DNA of 24,105 nt from a virus: positions 1 through 24,105 of the IMG/VR virus record IMGVR_UViG_3300017989_005280; one strand, 5' to 3'. The position numbers and the translations under genes were made by a program. Numbering within the stretch: position 1 is the first letter of the stretch; every line of letters starts with the position of its first letter. Shown piece after piece: positions 6,321 through 13,182 of this stretch. Under the pieces are notes generated by a model. It was not told the origin of the DNA and did not search any database. It was given only the letters and a program-made list of their open reading frames with translations.

Positions 6321-6700
6321 GACAGTCTCTTGATTTTAATTTTTGTTCGTGGGTGTTTATCTTTTATTTTTTTTAACTTAACTTCTAAAATTGTGCAATT
6401 ATTTTTGAAAATAACTCCTTTAAGGCTATTGTAGGTGAAATTGAATAGATTGATTGTTTTTTGGGTACAGGATGGCATTACGTAGTAAATTGTTTCTATT
6501 TGTATGGGCCCATCGACAGGTTGTCTACACTTGAATTGGTTTTTAATATTTTGCATGAAGTTGAATCGGGCTTGTTTGTATTGGTCCCATATGGTTGGTA
6601 CGGTCTCGGTTACTTTCTTTGCGGCAATGGGGTCTCCGTATACCTCAAATTCAAACGATATGCCATCTCTCGTGCAAGGTTTTGATCTTTTCATGGTCAT
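6317..6700 (-). CDS. RusA-like protein, catalytic aspartates apparently lost
   Basis: 127 residues, the size of RusA (about 120). RusA dimers resolve Holliday junctions and are often carried by phages to debranch DNA before packaging. The N-terminal strand ISFEFEVYGDPIAAKK, the middle GPIQIETIYYVMP and the C-terminal LKGVIFKNNCTILEVKLKK followed by RTKIKIKRL match the RusA fold order. In the family the metal-binding site is D-x-D-N-L...D...DD; here the same stretch reads TINLFNFTYNSLKGVIFKNN, with no Asp between residues 64 and 114, and the spacer before it is shortened. It is therefore probably inactive as a resolvase or repurposed, perhaps for DNA binding. AGGGAG precedes the start. It lies just before terS, a common position for phage RusA. 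Confidence 0.6.
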   Translation of the reverse strand: MTMKRSKPCTRDGISFEFEVYGDPIAAKKVTETVPTIWDQYKQARFNFMQNIKNQFKCRQPVDGPIQIETIYYVMPSCTQKTINLFNFTYNSLKGVIFKNNCTILEVKLKKIKDKHPRTKIKIKRLS

Positions 6701-6747
6701 AGTGCTCCCTTGATTTTCATCTCTCTATGTCCAAATTTGACACATAT

Positions 6748-7425
6748 CTACAAGGGTAAGACTTGAGGTTCGAGTATAGCATCTGGATGCACCTCTAGGT
6801 CCTTGGTTAGATATGCATCGATAACGTTGGTTAATTCAGCATTAATGCTGCACACTGCTTGTAGAAATTCTAACCCTTTTGGATCTATTTTTCCACTATT
6901 GATTGCTTTTTGGAGTTCTTCTGCAGGAGAAATGGTAAACCTACTGGGGTCTTGTTGACCAAGACGTGGCCGCCAAGATGGGTCTTCCTGGCAAGGACAA
7001 GATTCATTATCGATTGCAGCATCTGGGTATGAGTACCATTGTCCGTGTTTCCAATACTGTCCGGACTTACTGAAAGAAACGAACTTCTTAGTAGACTTAC
7101 GTCGTACCCCTTTTAGGAAGTTATTACATTTCTTCATATCAAACTTTTCCCCCTTTAGAGTTGCATCACTCTGCGTGTTGTATCCTGGGAAGTTAGCTAA
7201 AACAGACCAGTCAGGCTCTAACTGTAGTCTCTTAGACTCAGCAAGGCAATATGCATAGTATGTGTTGAATGGATTAGCTGGTATATCTTTGTGATTGCGT
7301 TGAATCTTATTTAGGGCATGATATAACACTTTGTCCTGAAAGACAGTGAGACTTATCTTGCCCATTCTTGTTAGCTTTAAGAAGCTGAGTTTATTTTCTA
7401 TAACTTTGGATATTTGGTTATTCAT
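6748..7425 (-). CDS. Hypothetical protein, first gene of the leftward packaging operon
   Basis: 225 residues, AGGAG before the ATG, leading the run toward terS. The N-terminal half is basic and helical (KVIENKLSFLKLTRMGKISLTVFQDKVL), and residues 110-140 are rich in Lys, Ser and Trp (SKSGQYWKHGQWYSYPDAA). A CPCQ pair and the acidic C-terminus (TKDLEVHPDAILEP) follow. I do not recognise a domain. Its place directly after the control region and before RusA-like and terS genes suggests a DNA-related role such as replication or late control, but this is position only. Confidence 0.6.
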   Translation of the reverse strand: MNNQISKVIENKLSFLKLTRMGKISLTVFQDKVLYHALNKIQRNHKDIPANPFNTYYAYCLAESKRLQLEPDWSVLANFPGYNTQSDATLKGEKFDMKKCNNFLKGVRRKSTKKFVSFSKSGQYWKHGQWYSYPDAAIDNESCPCQEDPSWRPRLGQQDPSRFTISPAEELQKAINSGKIDPKGLEFLQAVCSINAELTNVIDAYLTKDLEVHPDAILEPQVLPL

Positions 7426-7576
7426 AGAGTTTCTCCTTGCGAACTTTTAAAATTATTTAAAAAAATAAACGTTTCGATGGTAGAAACTGTTGGACGGATA
7501 GAAGATATGTTTCTCGCGCGCGCACTGTAGCGCACGCATAACGGTAGGTACTTAGAGTAACTTATATTAAAGTTCC

Positions 7577-7592
7577 AACTTAGTACTAAGTT
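7577..7592. repeat. Perfect 16-bp palindrome, candidate operator
   Basis: AACTTAGTACTAAGTT is identical to its own reverse complement. It lies about 50 bases downstream of the leftward promoter's -10 box and 150 bases before the first leftward gene, a fitting place for a dimeric repressor to act as a roadblock. Confidence 0.5.
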
Positions 7593-7641
7593 TATATATA
7601 GAGAGAGAGATAAGAAGAGAGGGGGACCCAAGACTCTTCTT

Positions 7642-7670
7642 AGTTTATCAGTGATATCGAGATCCGTCAA
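7642..7670 (-). promoter_or_regulatory. Leftward sigma70-type promoter of packaging operon
   Basis: On the complement, TTGACG (7665-7670), a 17-base spacer and TAAACT (7642-7647). It would give a leader of about 210 bases before the gene starting at 7425, containing the 16-bp palindrome. Confidence 0.5.
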
Positions 7671-7924
7671 CAGCCTATTTTGATTCTTTGTGAAAATAAT
7701 TTGTAACTTTTTTTTAACTGTAACTTGGCAACTTGAATAAGAAATAAAACTTATTGAAGATTTTTCTTGACCCGGAGCCAAAAGACATGATAACCTACCT
7801 AAGTCTTGCCAATTAGAACCCAGTTCTAACCTTGCGCAAACATGTACAGGTAAGGCAACAAAGAGAAAATGGTGCCCTCGAGGCGCCCTTTCTTTTCCTA
7901 TCATTAGTAAACTCCAATAAAAGC

Positions 7925-7970
7925 GTACCCAGTAGGATTAAAGCCTGAAAGAATTAAGCCTACTCGGTAC
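7925..7970. repeat. Large imperfect inverted repeat in the control region
   Basis: The arms GTACCCAGTAGGATTAA (7925-7941) and TTAAGCCTACTCGGTAC (7954-7970) match at 15 of 17 positions as an inverted repeat, around a 12-base loop. It lies 120 bases upstream of the rightward -35 box. It could be a regulator binding site, a cruciform at an origin, or a folded RNA. No T-run follows. Confidence 0.55.
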
Positions 7971-8089
7971 ACTTCACAAACGTCTAAAACAATCTATCAA
8001 ATTTGAGCTAAGAAGGAACTGCAATAGCGCGTTGTTAATTACACACAATATAGCACATCTATATATAAAAACAAATCTTTTTATATCCC

Positions 8090-8118
8090 TTGACTTTCTA
8101 TATTTATGCTGGTATCAT
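8090..8118 (+). promoter_or_regulatory. Rightward sigma70 promoter of the early operon
   Basis: TTGACT (8090-8095), a 17-base spacer and TATCAT (8113-8118). Transcription would start near 8125, about 35 bases before the first gene, whose AGGAG ribosome site is at 8150-8154. Confidence 0.75.
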
Positions 8119-8160
8119 GATAGTGAAGTCAGTAGAACAACCACTATTTAGGAGTCAAAA

Positions 8161-8400
8161 ATGACCATAGAAAAATTAGCAGCACAACTACAAGAACAAA
8201 TAGACCAAAAAATGGAAGAGTTCTCTAAACTAGGTAAACAAGCCAAAAAACTTAGAACACAAATTGATAAAGCACACCAAGATATGTCAGCTATCCTTTT
8301 AGAATTACAACCTGTAGACTCCCTCATAAGAGCACAACACCCAGATAAATGCGAACTGTTCGATGTATTACTCGAGTACCAAAAGGATAAAAATGAATAA
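8161..8400 (+). CDS. Small coiled-coil protein, first gene of the rightward operon
   Basis: 79 residues, ATG with AGGAG 6 bases before. Residues 3-50 form a heptad-rich helix (KLAAQLQEQIDQKMEEFSKL and then KQAKKLRTQIDKAHQDMSAIL), likely a coiled coil, followed by a short C-terminal segment. There is no signal peptide, membrane segment or recognised domain. It could be an early regulator or an adaptor; the sequence does not decide. Confidence 0.65.
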   Translation: MTIEKLAAQLQEQIDQKMEEFSKLGKQAKKLRTQIDKAHQDMSAILLELQPVDSLIRAQHPDKCELFDVLLEYQKDKNE

Positions 8401-8662
8401 AGATAATAATAAAGATATTAACATTCCGTCGACGGTTAAATACATTGAAGATGAGCTAGTAGGTAAAATACCTCCAGCTCAAGTTGCGCAACTGTTAATA
8501 GCTTATTTAGACCATATTCTAGAAAACTATAATTACCGATTTAAGCAAATTATAGGCTGGAAATTTGACCCTAGGTGTGTGCAAATTGAATTGGATAATT
8601 GTAAATATTTAAATTCAGAAATTATTGCTATAGCAGAACTAGAGAGGAAACTTAATGAATAA
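8393..8662 (+). CDS. Small hypothetical protein, second gene of the rightward operon
   Basis: 89 residues from the ATG at 8393-8395, preceded by AAGGA (8383-8387) and overlapping the previous stop by 8 bases. An upstream in-frame ATG at 8363 lacks a ribosome site, so I rejected it. The protein has a helical core (VAQLLIAYLDHILENYNYRF) and two cysteines (RCVQIELDNC). No family is recognised. The next gene overlaps its end by 8 bases in the same style, pointing to tight coupling. Confidence 0.65.
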   Translation: MNKDNNKDINIPSTVKYIEDELVGKIPPAQVAQLLIAYLDHILENYNYRFKQIIGWKFDPRCVQIELDNCKYLNSEIIAIAELERKLNE

Positions 8663-8831
8663 CTTGAGGATTTTCATGAAAGCACTTTGCAAATCATTGC
8701 AATCACAATTTATGTGGCTCGCTATTTGCGTATTAGCGTCATCGTATTTTTTTAGCAAAGGAGCTATATTCTATGGATGCGTATGGGGCTTTCAGGCGCT
8801 CATAATGATAAATATTATAAGCAGAGGATAA
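8655..8831 (+). CDS. Small two-span membrane protein
   Basis: 58 residues, found by reading the strand between its neighbours. The ATG at 8655 is preceded by GAGG and overlaps the previous gene's stop (8660-8662). Two hydrophobic segments, FMWLAICVLASSYFF (about 19-33) and IFYGCVWGFQALIMINII (about 38-55), are separated by a short SKGA turn: a helical hairpin. Two-span hairpins of this size occur among holins and small phage membrane proteins that alter the host envelope, but position in an early operon argues against a late lysis role. The function is not identified. Confidence 0.6.
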   Translation: MNNLRIFMKALCKSLQSQFMWLAICVLASSYFFSKGAIFYGCVWGFQALIMINIISRG

Positions 8832-8836
8832 TTAAA

Positions 8837-9199
8837 ATGCTTAAAGCAATAATATTCATTGGCGTTGCAGTACTAGCTATAGCCGCTAACTGCAATGCCA
8901 TGAAACGAAATATAGGATGGGATGAAGAAGACTTTCGTAATGCTAGAGTTATAGCAGAAAGAACACAAACACCTCCACCACCAAAAACATTACCTGCATC
9001 AGCAACTCGTAAAAAAGTATTAACAGAGTGGGGAAACGAAGAAGCACAATTTGCATGTCTCAAAGTACTTAATAGAATACGTGACGAAGAGAGACGCAAG
9101 CTTGACCACTCACGCATGCTTGCTAAAAAAATAATGGATACAATAGAAAAAAGAAAAAAAGCTCACAAAGAACGAAATACATTAGAATGGGATTACTAG
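8837..9199 (+). CDS. Small exported protein with basic helical mature part
   Basis: 120 residues from the ATG at 8837, preceded by AGAGGA. A longer in-frame start at 8777 would hide the signal peptide and lacks a ribosome site. MLKAIIFIGVAVLAIAANCNA is a Sec signal peptide with cleavage near residue 21. The mature part has a proline segment (TPPPPKTLP) and a long charged helix rich in Arg, Lys and Glu. It is similar in design to the exported protein at 2569: a signal peptide, a short proline-rich linker and a basic tail. It is unusual for a protein sitting directly before a recombination gene. Confidence 0.65.
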   Translation: MLKAIIFIGVAVLAIAANCNAMKRNIGWDEEDFRNARVIAERTQTPPPPKTLPASATRKKVLTEWGNEEAQFACLKVLNRIRDEERRKLDHSRMLAKKIMDTIEKRKKAHKERNTLEWDY

Positions 9200-9849
9200 T
9201 GAAAAACAAAGAAAACACATTCGAACAAGATTTTTTAAGCCTACAAAAAGATATATACGAAGCAGCTATTAAAACAGATTCAGAATCTAAAGGCGGTAAA
9301 TTTAGATTTAAATATCTATCCCTTCCAGGACTCCTAGAAGCTGTGGTTCCAATATGCCACAAACACAACTGCTCATTACGCCAAGATTTCGAAATACTAA
9401 AAACCGGAGACGCAATCTGTGAAATCATGGTTATCGAATTACGACACAAATCAGGTGAAACCATAAACAGCAAAGTTATAATCGATCAAAACTGGAGCGA
9501 TATAAAAGAATGGGGCAGCTGCACAACCTATAAAGCCCGATACGCCATCATGAGACTTCTCGGAATCCATCAAGACTCAGATGACTCAGAAGATAGACAA
9601 GTTAAGAAGCCAAACTTCAATTCTAACCAACGAAACTATAAATCAACAAGTAACGAGTCACCCTATATAACAAGCGAGCAATATGACCTAATATGTGACG
9701 CACTGAGAGACGACCCAGAATACGCAGCGGAACTTAAAGAAAAACTGAAACTCTCATCTTTTAGATATATGAAAAAAGAAGACTTTCTACGAGCAAACAG
9801 GAGAATAAACGAAATACTCACAATCAGAAGAGAAATCAATAAAAAATAG
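9187..9849 (+). CDS. erf: ERF-family single-strand DNA annealing protein
   Basis: 220 residues. ERF proteins (named from phage P22 Erf) pair complementary single strands and help circularise or recombine phage DNA. The ERF core spans about residues 12-134: GGKFRFKYLSLPGLLEAVVP, an H-K-SGE-I-NS-K strand, then the signature WGSCTTYKARYAIMRLLGIHQDSDD. A disordered Asn/Ser-rich linker follows (about 140-160), then a helical C-terminal domain (ITSEQYDLICDALRDDPEYA). The ATG at 9187 lacks a ribosome site and overlaps the previous gene by 13 bases; a GTG at 9199, overlapping the previous stop as TAGTG, is an equally possible start. It is the last gene of the rightward operon, in the place where P22-like phages keep recombination functions. 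Confidence 0.88.
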   Translation: MGLLVKNKENTFEQDFLSLQKDIYEAAIKTDSESKGGKFRFKYLSLPGLLEAVVPICHKHNCSLRQDFEILKTGDAICEIMVIELRHKSGETINSKVIIDQNWSDIKEWGSCTTYKARYAIMRLLGIHQDSDDSEDRQVKKPNFNSNQRNYKSTSNESPYITSEQYDLICDALRDDPEYAAELKEKLKLSSFRYMKKEDFLRANRRINEILTIRREINKK

Positions 9850-9899
9850 AGCAATAAACTCCTTCTAGTGGCCACTACTTAAGTGGCACTGCTTACTTC

Positions 9900-9929
9900 G
9901 GGCCCGATGTTTGGTTATTGATCGGGCCC
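9900..9929 (+). terminator. Hairpin terminator after erf, between converging genes
   Basis: GGGCCCGAT (9900-9908) pairs perfectly with ATCGGGCCC (9921-9929) around a 12-base loop, followed by ACGAGTTTCTT, a broken U-tract. It lies 50 bases past erf and 10 bases before the end of the leftward gene at 9939, so it may serve both. A second short inverted repeat, TAGTGGCCACTA (9866-9877), precedes it. Confidence 0.6.
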
Positions 9930-9938
9930 ACGAGTTTC

Positions 9939-10157
9939 TTACGTTTTAACAACTTTCCCTTTAATAAAAGCATTTTCTAACGGAGCATACGTATCACCAA
10001 TGCCAACAAACTTGCTGCACTTGATCAACTTATGCTCCTTTGGTGGAAAACCTTGTATCTCTGTAACACCATCCCATTCAATTACGCTAACAACCGCAAA
10101 CTTCTCGTCAACCTGAGCCCAGCGATTATCTTTAATTTCAAATTCATGCTCAATCAT
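9939..10157 (-). CDS. Small hypothetical protein after the glycine-rich fibre
   Basis: 72 residues with beta-rich character (HEFEIKDNRWAQVDEKFAVV, FVGIGDTYAPLENAFIKGKV). It starts 2 bases after the stop of the 601-residue fibre gene, so it is the distal gene of that unit. An AGGGT lies before the ATG. No family is recognised. Small genes directly after a fibre gene are sometimes fibre chaperones or capping adhesins, but nothing in this sequence shows it. Confidence 0.6.
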   Translation of the reverse strand: MIEHEFEIKDNRWAQVDEKFAVVSVIEWDGVTEIQGFPPKEHKLIKCSKFVGIGDTYAPLENAFIKGKVVKT

Positions 10158-10159
10158 AG

Positions 10160-11965
10160 TTACCCTAGATATTCAATGATAACAATTTCACCACGAGCGC
10201 CAGAACCACCTGCTCCAGAGTTAGTTCCATTTAGAGAACCTCCTCCTCCGCCGCCTCCGCCGCCGGGTATGCCACCATCACCGCCATCACCTGCAGCAGC
10301 TCCAACAGATTGGCCACCTCCGCCTCCACCTCCGAGGCCGCCACTAGGTGTTCCAACAAGAGTTGCGGTATTTGCAGCACCAGCCGCTCCATTAATTCCT
10401 GTGGATTCCAAGCCACCAGCTGCTCCAGCTAGCAGTAGATTGCTATTTGATGAATACACTGCAGATCCAGCCCCTCCAGCACGCTCAGTAACAGCATCAG
10501 CGCCGCCTCCGCCACCACCAGGACCACCAAAATAGTATCTCCAGTAAGCAGCTCCAGTGTTAATTCCAAGAGAACCTGCATTTGTACCTGCGGTTAAATT
10601 TCCTGCTCCTGCACTAAGAGAGCCTAAATAAGGACTTGTATACCAATTAAGTGTAAACGGACCCGTAACACCTCCTGCAGCAACACCATTCGTACCAGCC
10701 GTTCCCGCTATTATAAAACCTAAAGGAGAACCGTCAAGACCTAAAAATGATGTGGTAGCAGCAGGAGTCGCCCCTGCATTTCCGTCAGTATTATCGACTG
10801 TTTGTGCAACACCTCCAGCTCCACCAGCAGCTATCACAACAGGAGCTGTAGCAGGAAATAAATAAGCGGGCGCCTGCCATGATAAAAATCCACCTCCGCC
10901 GCCGCCTCCGCCGCCACCGGCAGCAGTACTAGCTCCACGTCGGCCAGATCCTCCACCTGATCCAGCATCCCATACAAGTACTTGAATATTCTGAGCGTCA
11001 GCATCTTTAGTCCATGTACCAGAAGAAGTAAACTTAGTGACCTTTGTGCCACCTGCCCCAGCCGTTGTTTCTAGGTTTATAGTATTGGCACCATTAGTAA
11101 TTGCTATGGTCCCCCCAGTAGAGGTAATATTTGCATATGCTGAAGTAGCACCCGTTGCACCTATTATGACTTGTCCGTCAGTTCCTCTATCTAGATTTGT
11201 CGTAACAGTATTACCCGCTCCGGATGTATTTATCACTTCTCCACCAAGCACATTAAGTACTCCAGCAGCATCGGGTGTAGCTGTTCCAGAATCAGTAGGA
11301 AATGAAGCAGCTAAATTACTAGCATCAACATCAATAGTGACAGTATTACCTGCACCTGTAGTACTACACCGAGTACCACCCAGCACATTCAGCACTCCAG
11401 CAACGGGAACTGCGTTTCCAACATCACACGTATAGGTATCAGCCCATGCATCAGGTGTAAAATTAATTGTTATAGTATTGCCTGCACCAACGGTATCTGT
11501 ATATGTACCATCACCGATAATATTAAGTATATTTGCAGCAGGAACAGCTGATCCAACATCTGCATCGTATTGTGTGGCTACCGTACCGTCATCAGAAAGC
11601 GTTAACGTATTAGTACCGGGATTTCCTGTAAATAGATATGCGCCTGACCCAAGTATATCGATATTTAACGCACCGTCAGGACCAACCGCTCCACCAAAAT
11701 CACCAGTTAATGTTTGAATACCGGACAAACCAGTTAAAAACTGAATCCAGCGAGCAACATTATTGTCTTTGTTAACCAATATCCAGAGCTCTTCATTTGG
11801 AGCAGTAGCTCTATTTATCCACCAGGTGCCAACATTAAAATTATCATAATCATTTGCTGTAGGAGCTCTATTGTCCGTCAACAGCAACACAGGAGCAACC
11901 GGCTCAACACCCATATAGGCTAAAGGCCAAATGCCACTACGCCTCGTATCTTTACGTGTAGCCAT
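10160..11965 (-). CDS. Tail fibre/adhesin with repeat shaft and glycine-rich C-terminal domain
   Basis: 601 residues, AAGGA before the ATG. The N-terminal module NRAPTANDYDNFNVGTWWIN (32-51) and ELWILVNKDNNVARWIQF resembles the start of the 837-residue fibre. A shaft then repeats a unit of about 45 residues three times (about 133-169, 178-214, 223-259), each with a VGSAVPA-type turn, LNVLGG and GAGNTVTI. Next is a GTDGQVIIGATGA module (261-300) shared with the other two large fibres. The C-terminal half (311-601) opens with KFTSSGTWTKD and is packed with Gly runs, ending GARGEIVIIEYLG; such Gly-rich tips are known in phage adhesins that contact the host surface. Its function as a receptor-binding fibre is inferred. 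Confidence 0.8.
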   Translation of the reverse strand: MATRKDTRRSGIWPLAYMGVEPVAPVLLLTDNRAPTANDYDNFNVGTWWINRATAPNEELWILVNKDNNVARWIQFLTGLSGIQTLTGDFGGAVGPDGALNIDILGSGAYLFTGNPGTNTLTLSDDGTVATQYDADVGSAVPAANILNIIGDGTYTDTVGAGNTITINFTPDAWADTYTCDVGNAVPVAGVLNVLGGTRCSTTGAGNTVTIDVDASNLAASFPTDSGTATPDAAGVLNVLGGEVINTSGAGNTVTTNLDRGTDGQVIIGATGATSAYANITSTGGTIAITNGANTINLETTAGAGGTKVTKFTSSGTWTKDADAQNIQVLVWDAGSGGGSGRRGASTAAGGGGGGGGGGFLSWQAPAYLFPATAPVVIAAGGAGGVAQTVDNTDGNAGATPAATTSFLGLDGSPLGFIIAGTAGTNGVAAGGVTGPFTLNWYTSPYLGSLSAGAGNLTAGTNAGSLGINTGAAYWRYYFGGPGGGGGGADAVTERAGGAGSAVYSSNSNLLLAGAAGGLESTGINGAAGAANTATLVGTPSGGLGGGGGGGQSVGAAAGDGGDGGIPGGGGGGGGGSLNGTNSGAGGSGARGEIVIIEYLG

Positions 11966-11974
11966 AATTAATCC

Positions 11975-12121
11975 TTACTTATTTTCAGAAGCGTAGCGAG
12001 CGCGAACACTAGCCTGCGCTTTATTCTTACTGTTCGAATACCCAACAACCCTCCAAGAGCCACCAACTTTCTTAAGTATAGGCCAACCCTTTTTTCTCTT
12101 AGTTCCTATTTTCCAAGGCAC
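11975..12121 (-). CDS. Small basic protein with GTG start
   Basis: 48 residues, read from the complement: start GTG at 12119-12121, GGAG 7 bases before it, stop TAA at 11975-11977. The product is VPWKIGTKRKKGWPILKKV, then GGSWRVVGYS and a basic SKNKAQASVRARYASENK helix. Small proteins with a strand pair ending in a KxKAQAxxRARYA-type helix recur in phage genomes; I recognise the pattern but know no function. It fits the gap between the fibre gene and the gene upstream, overlapping the latter by 23 bases. Confidence 0.6.
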   Translation of the reverse strand: MPWKIGTKRKKGWPILKKVGGSWRVVGYSNSKNKAQASVRARYASENK

Positions 12122-12503
12122 TAGATTCTCCTATTTTATCAGCTATAGAATCCCTTGCGCTTCTATCTTTATAATCAGGCTGAGCAAAAACTAATTCAGC
12201 AAACTTATCTTCATCAACTGGTATAGATTCTACGCCAGCCTTAGCTAATTTAGGTTCCCATTTAGCCTTAAGACGCTTATAACATTCACTATAAACCTCA
12301 TTTACAACCCAATGTATACGCTTTTTAATGTACTCATCATCTCCAGGTTTAAACGCTTTAGCTTTATCGATTGCCCAATTGATACGGCGCCCTAAGTCTT
12401 TATTGCACTCATCAAAGTCTTTGCAGCATTTAGAATCCATAATAACGCGCTTCTGTATATCACTTATCTCAAATAAAAAATCATCTTTCCATACAATTTT
12501 CAT
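12099..12503 (-). CDS. Hypothetical phage protein with helical, basic core
   Basis: 134 residues from the ATG at 12501-12503 (MKIVWKDDFLFEISDIQKRV), which has AGGA before it and lies 8 bases after the previous stop. A longer in-frame start would overlap the upstream fibre gene by 50 bases and is less likely. The middle is helical (DLGRRINWAIDKAKAF, INWVV-type helix, CYKRLKAKWEPKL), and the end has a conserved-looking VDEDKFAELVFAQPDYKDRSARD. I believe this last motif recurs in short phage structural-locus proteins, but the role is unknown. Confidence 0.6.
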   Translation of the reverse strand: MKIVWKDDFLFEISDIQKRVIMDSKCCKDFDECNKDLGRRINWAIDKAKAFKPGDDEYIKKRIHWVVNEVYSECYKRLKAKWEPKLAKAGVESIPVDEDKFAELVFAQPDYKDRSARDSIADKIGESSALENRN

Positions 12504-12510
12504 AAAAATC

Positions 12511-13173
12511 CTAACAAACCAAAAAACCTGTAAGGCCACCACGAACTGTTGTACCATCATTGTACCCTATATCAACTACCTTTGTTCCCCCTGAAACTTT
12601 ATCAACCATGGTTGCAGTGTCAGATGCATCCATATCAGCTAAAACAGACACAAACCCAAATGCTCCCTGATCAGAACCACCTTGAACTTGTGCCCATGGA
12701 TTTTGAAATATCCTATACGTCCTATTAGAGGTAACAATATAAAGTTCTTCCGATGTGTGCGATGAGGTAAGGTCATTTTTCCATGTAAATCCACCTAGCC
12801 AATATTTGCCACTAACAGGAGCAGTAAAAGTGGTAGATGTAAAATTACCTCCCTGGTCAAACTGCTCTTCATATTCAACGGTGAATGCGGTTCCGTCTCC
12901 TGTTGCATTCGCACCAGGGGTTTGAAACGCCTCTCCATTGAATGCGGGTTGCTTAGGCTTTGTAATCTCCCCATTTTCAGTAACAACAAATACATCATCG
13001 GTACCTAGAGCTCCGCCAACTGATATTTTAAATTTATCAGAGTCCGTATCATCCACACCAATTTTAAACTCTGCAGTACCATTTATAGAAAACTGTAACG
13101 CCGAATCTCCTGAGACACCTGGATCTATTGTAAGTTCTGACGACTTATTATTTATACTATTTATTTTACTCAT
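12511..13173 (-). CDS. C1q-like fibre protein, paralogue 1
   Basis: 220 residues. Residues 1-75 form an attachment-type module (KINSINNKSSELTIDPG, GDSALQFSINGTAEF, DSDKFKIS, FVVTENGEITKP) nearly identical in layout to that of the next gene. The C-terminal domain has the C1q/TNF-like jelly-roll pattern: a GDGTAFTVEYEEQFD strand, TFTAPVSGKYWLGGFTW, and VSVLADMDASDTATM. C1q-like tips trimerise and are common in phage and bacterial adhesins. A weak AGG precedes the start. Together with the gene at 13183 it is a tandem duplication in which the N-terminus is kept and the tip has diverged. Confidence 0.75.
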   Translation of the reverse strand: MSKINSINNKSSELTIDPGVSGDSALQFSINGTAEFKIGVDDTDSDKFKISVGGALGTDDVFVVTENGEITKPKQPAFNGEAFQTPGANATGDGTAFTVEYEEQFDQGGNFTSTTFTAPVSGKYWLGGFTWKNDLTSSHTSEELYIVTSNRTYRIFQNPWAQVQGGSDQGAFGFVSVLADMDASDTATMVDKVSGGTKVVDIGYNDGTTVRGGLTGFLVC

Positions 13174-13182
13174 ATAACTTGC

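Larger units (their letters stand above)
7426..8089. promoter_or_regulatory. Divergent control region between leftward packaging operon and rightward early operon
   Basis: About 660 bases without a convincing gene. It holds a leftward promoter (7642-7670), a perfect 16-bp palindrome (7577-7592), a GA-repeat tract (about 7600-7625) and a large inverted repeat (7925-7970). The rightward promoter lies at its right end (8090-8118). A GCGCGCGCACTGTAGCGCAC segment near 7515-7535 is markedly GC-rich against its surroundings. Such a region is a likely place for operators or a replication origin. A long leftward open frame crosses it but looks non-coding by composition. Confidence 0.55.

Noticed and set aside
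7422-7904. Leftward 160-codon frame crossing the control region, with GGAG before its ATG and an ATGA overlap to the next gene
   Set aside because: The overlap and ribosome site are tempting, but the product is a Ser/Leu/Phe-rich low-similarity sequence, it reads through a GA-repeat tract, and it contains a good promoter and a perfect palindrome. I treat the region as regulatory, with a small chance that it is coding.
10032-10535. Rightward proline-rich frame opposite the glycine-rich fibre end
   Set aside because: Its proline runs are simply the complement of the Gly codons in the fibre's C-terminal domain; it has no ribosome site or neighbour logic.
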